Part shown: positions 62,820-64,000 of the stretch, one piece after another
How the letters are laid out: each line of letters opens with the position of its first letter
Numbering within the stretch: the stretch's first letter is position 1
Source of the DNA: Mycolicibacterium brisbanense
GTDB lineage: Bacteria > Actinomycetota > Actinomycetes > Mycobacteriales > Mycobacteriaceae
Assembly (NCBI RefSeq): GCF_001570425.1
Contig: NZ_BCSX01000021.1
Coordinates: 124,001 to 188,000, forward strand
Reading direction: 5' to 3'
DNA: 64,000 bases
Program-made: the position numbers and the translations under genes
Notes under the pieces: model-generated
Seen by the model: the letters and a program-made list of their open reading frames with translations, nothing else
What the model was told of the DNA's origin: nothing
Databases searched by the model: none

Positions 62820-64000
62820 ATGTCAACGTCGGCCAGCACATCACACACACAACAGTCGACCGCCAGGAGATCCCTGGCTGCTATAGGGATCGGCAACGCG
62901 CTGGAATGGTATGACTGGACGATTTATGCTGTCTTCTCTCCTCTCCTCGCGCAAGCGTTTTTCCCCCAATCCGCTGGAGTCACTGCACTATTGGAGACGC
63001 TTGCAGTCTTCGCGGTTGGGTTCTTCTTCCGCCCGCTTGGCGGGCTACTGCTGTCCGCGGTCGCGGATCAATATGGGCGACGCGTATCACTCGCTGTGGC
63101 CATAAGTTTGATGGCGCTCGGCTCTCTCATTATCGGCATAGCGCCGACATCTGAGACTGCAGGCGTCCTGGCACCACTTCTGCTTGTAGTTGCGCGGGTC
63201 ATGCAGGGACTGTCGACTGGTGGTGAATTTGGTGCTGGCACAACATATCTGGCCGAGATCGCTCCCCCGGGGAAACGGGGCACCTACTCTTCTTTCTACT
63301 ACATCACCGACACGCTCGGGACAATGATGGCTGTCGCTACGTCGTTCGCACTGAGATCGTTGCTGCAACCAGGCGACATTCACGCGTGGGGGTGGCGGAT
63401 CCCCTTCATTCTCGGCGCAATCCTGGGGATCATCGGCTTCGTGGTGCGGAGATCCATCGCCGAGTCGGAAGTCTTCATGGATAGCGAGAAAATCGCAAAG
63501 CCTAGGCTCCTCGACGCTATTCGACTACATCCGAGAGCCTCACTGCAGGTCTTCGGCATCACCGCCGGGGCGACAGCCTGGTTCTACACCTTCGGCATTT
63601 ATCTACCCAGCTATGCCAAAGTTCAGAACGAGGGCGGATCCCGGGCGATCGATATCGCAACTCTGATCGCTGAAGCAGTATTTTGCATCGCACTTCCCTT
63701 CTTTGGCGCATTCTCCGACCGGTTCGGACGGCGATTGTCGGCGTTGCTGTTCTACGGAATCGCAACGGTAGCTGCGATACCGCTGTTCCTTTTGTTTACA
63801 CCCAGTGCGGCCGTGGTGTTCGCCATACAGACTTTGGGCCTGCTCATTTTCGCATTCTATGGATCGATAGCACCAACACTCATGTCGGAAATGTTCCCTA
63901 CCGAGGTTCGAGCAGCCGGACTCGGCTTTCCTTATGCCGTTGCTGTTGCACTCATTGGTGGAACCGCTCCGTACGTCTTAGAATTACTGAGCAAGAACGG
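62820..64000 (+). CDS. MFS transporter, metabolite:H+ symporter (MHS) type, 3' truncated by window
   Basis: At least 393 codons, open to the right edge, so no stop is seen. The ATG at 62820 has AGGAGA upstream. AAIGIGNALEWYDWTIYAVFSPLLA is the hallmark first helix of MHS carriers (the KgtP/ShiA/ProP group); DQYGRR and SDRFGRR are the two copies of MFS motif A, GLSTGGEFGAGTTYLAEIAPPGKRG is the helix 4-5 signature and GWRIPFILGAILG follows. It imports a carboxylate, aromatic acid or betaine with protons. The neighbouring GntR gene is the likely regulator. Low G+C supports recent transfer. Confidence 0.93.
   Translation, partial: MSTSASTSHTQQSTARRSLAAIGIGNALEWYDWTIYAVFSPLLAQAFFPQSAGVTALLETLAVFAVGFFFRPLGGLLLSAVADQYGRRVSLAVAISLMALGSLIIGIAPTSETAGVLAPLLLVVARVMQGLSTGGEFGAGTTYLAEIAPPGKRGTYSSFYYITDTLGTMMAVATSFALRSLLQPGDIHAWGWRIPFILGAILGIIGFVVRRSIAESEVFMDSEKIAKPRLLDAIRLHPRASLQVFGITAGATAWFYTFGIYLPSYAKVQNEGGSRAIDIATLIAEAVFCIALPFFGAFSDRFGRRLSALLFYGIATVAAIPLFLLFTPSAAVVFAIQTLGLLIFAFYGSIAPTLMSEMFPTEVRAAGLGFPYAVAVALIGGTAPYVLELLSKN

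Overview
The window looks like a chromosomal segment of a fast-growing mycobacterium (Mycolicibacterium type). Supporting signs are high G+C, the gpsI-pepR-ald-aldR order known from M. tuberculosis, an antigen-85-type mycolyltransferase, three cutinase-like proteins, F420/LLM oxidoreductases, a Ddn-like deazaflavin reductase, DUF222/HNH (13E12-type) proteins, mycobacterial SOS boxes and many leaderless starts. I found no rRNA, tRNA, CRISPR array or transposase. Both ends are cut: gpsI has no 5' end and an MFS transporter runs off the right edge.

Layout. 1-7.7 kb: gpsI, pepR, a class A beta-lactamase, Hsp20, a DUF4334 protein, divergent ald/aldR and a META-domain lipoprotein. 7.7-13.5 kb: a first SOS-box HNH protein, nitrobindin, a serine hydrolase, a PPOX-type flavoprotein divergent from an acyl-CoA carboxyltransferase, and a membrane protein. 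13.5-21 kb: SDR/LysR pair, CocE-type hydrolase, NDH-like flavoprotein divergent from an F420 LLM enzyme, and an APC permease. 21-26 kb: a 42-codon small ORF, an antigen-85 paralogue, a berberine-bridge-type flavo-oxidase, an FAA hydrolase and a GGDEF diguanylate cyclase. 26-33.6 kb: hrpA, a FadE5-like acyl-CoA dehydrogenase, a second FAA hydrolase and a class I GATase. 33.7-39.9 kb: a second SOS-box HNH protein with an odd tail, a non-canonical MTHFR, an alpha/beta hydrolase, a type II lumazine synthase behind a leaderless mini-ORF, TetR and FadE. 40-53 kb: exported protein, cutinases, YggT, FAD/Fe-S oxidase, LLM-DUF1684 pair, K+/H+ antiporter with a divergent TrkA-type subunit, and a Ski2-like helicase. 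53-61.5 kb: TetR, enoyl-CoA hydratase, SDR, poly-Thr protein, Ddn-like reductase, a frameshifted M20 amidohydrolase, a UbiX-UbiD pair, a methyltransferase and an FMN reductase. 61.6-64 kb: a truncated-looking ORF followed by a lower-G+C GntR/MHS-transporter module with matching palindromic operators.

Most genes are single-gene or two-gene units for lipid, redox and envelope metabolism. Two features run through the window. First, at least 15 genes and one mini-ORF have a TANNNT hexamer ending 6-7 nt before the start codon, which predicts leaderless mRNAs; several starts were moved on this basis. Second, several genes carry clean inverted repeats over or next to those -10 elements. The best cases are the two HNH genes, where a LexA box sits exactly on the -10 of a leaderless start. 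All functions come from reading motifs and remembered families; no searches were run.
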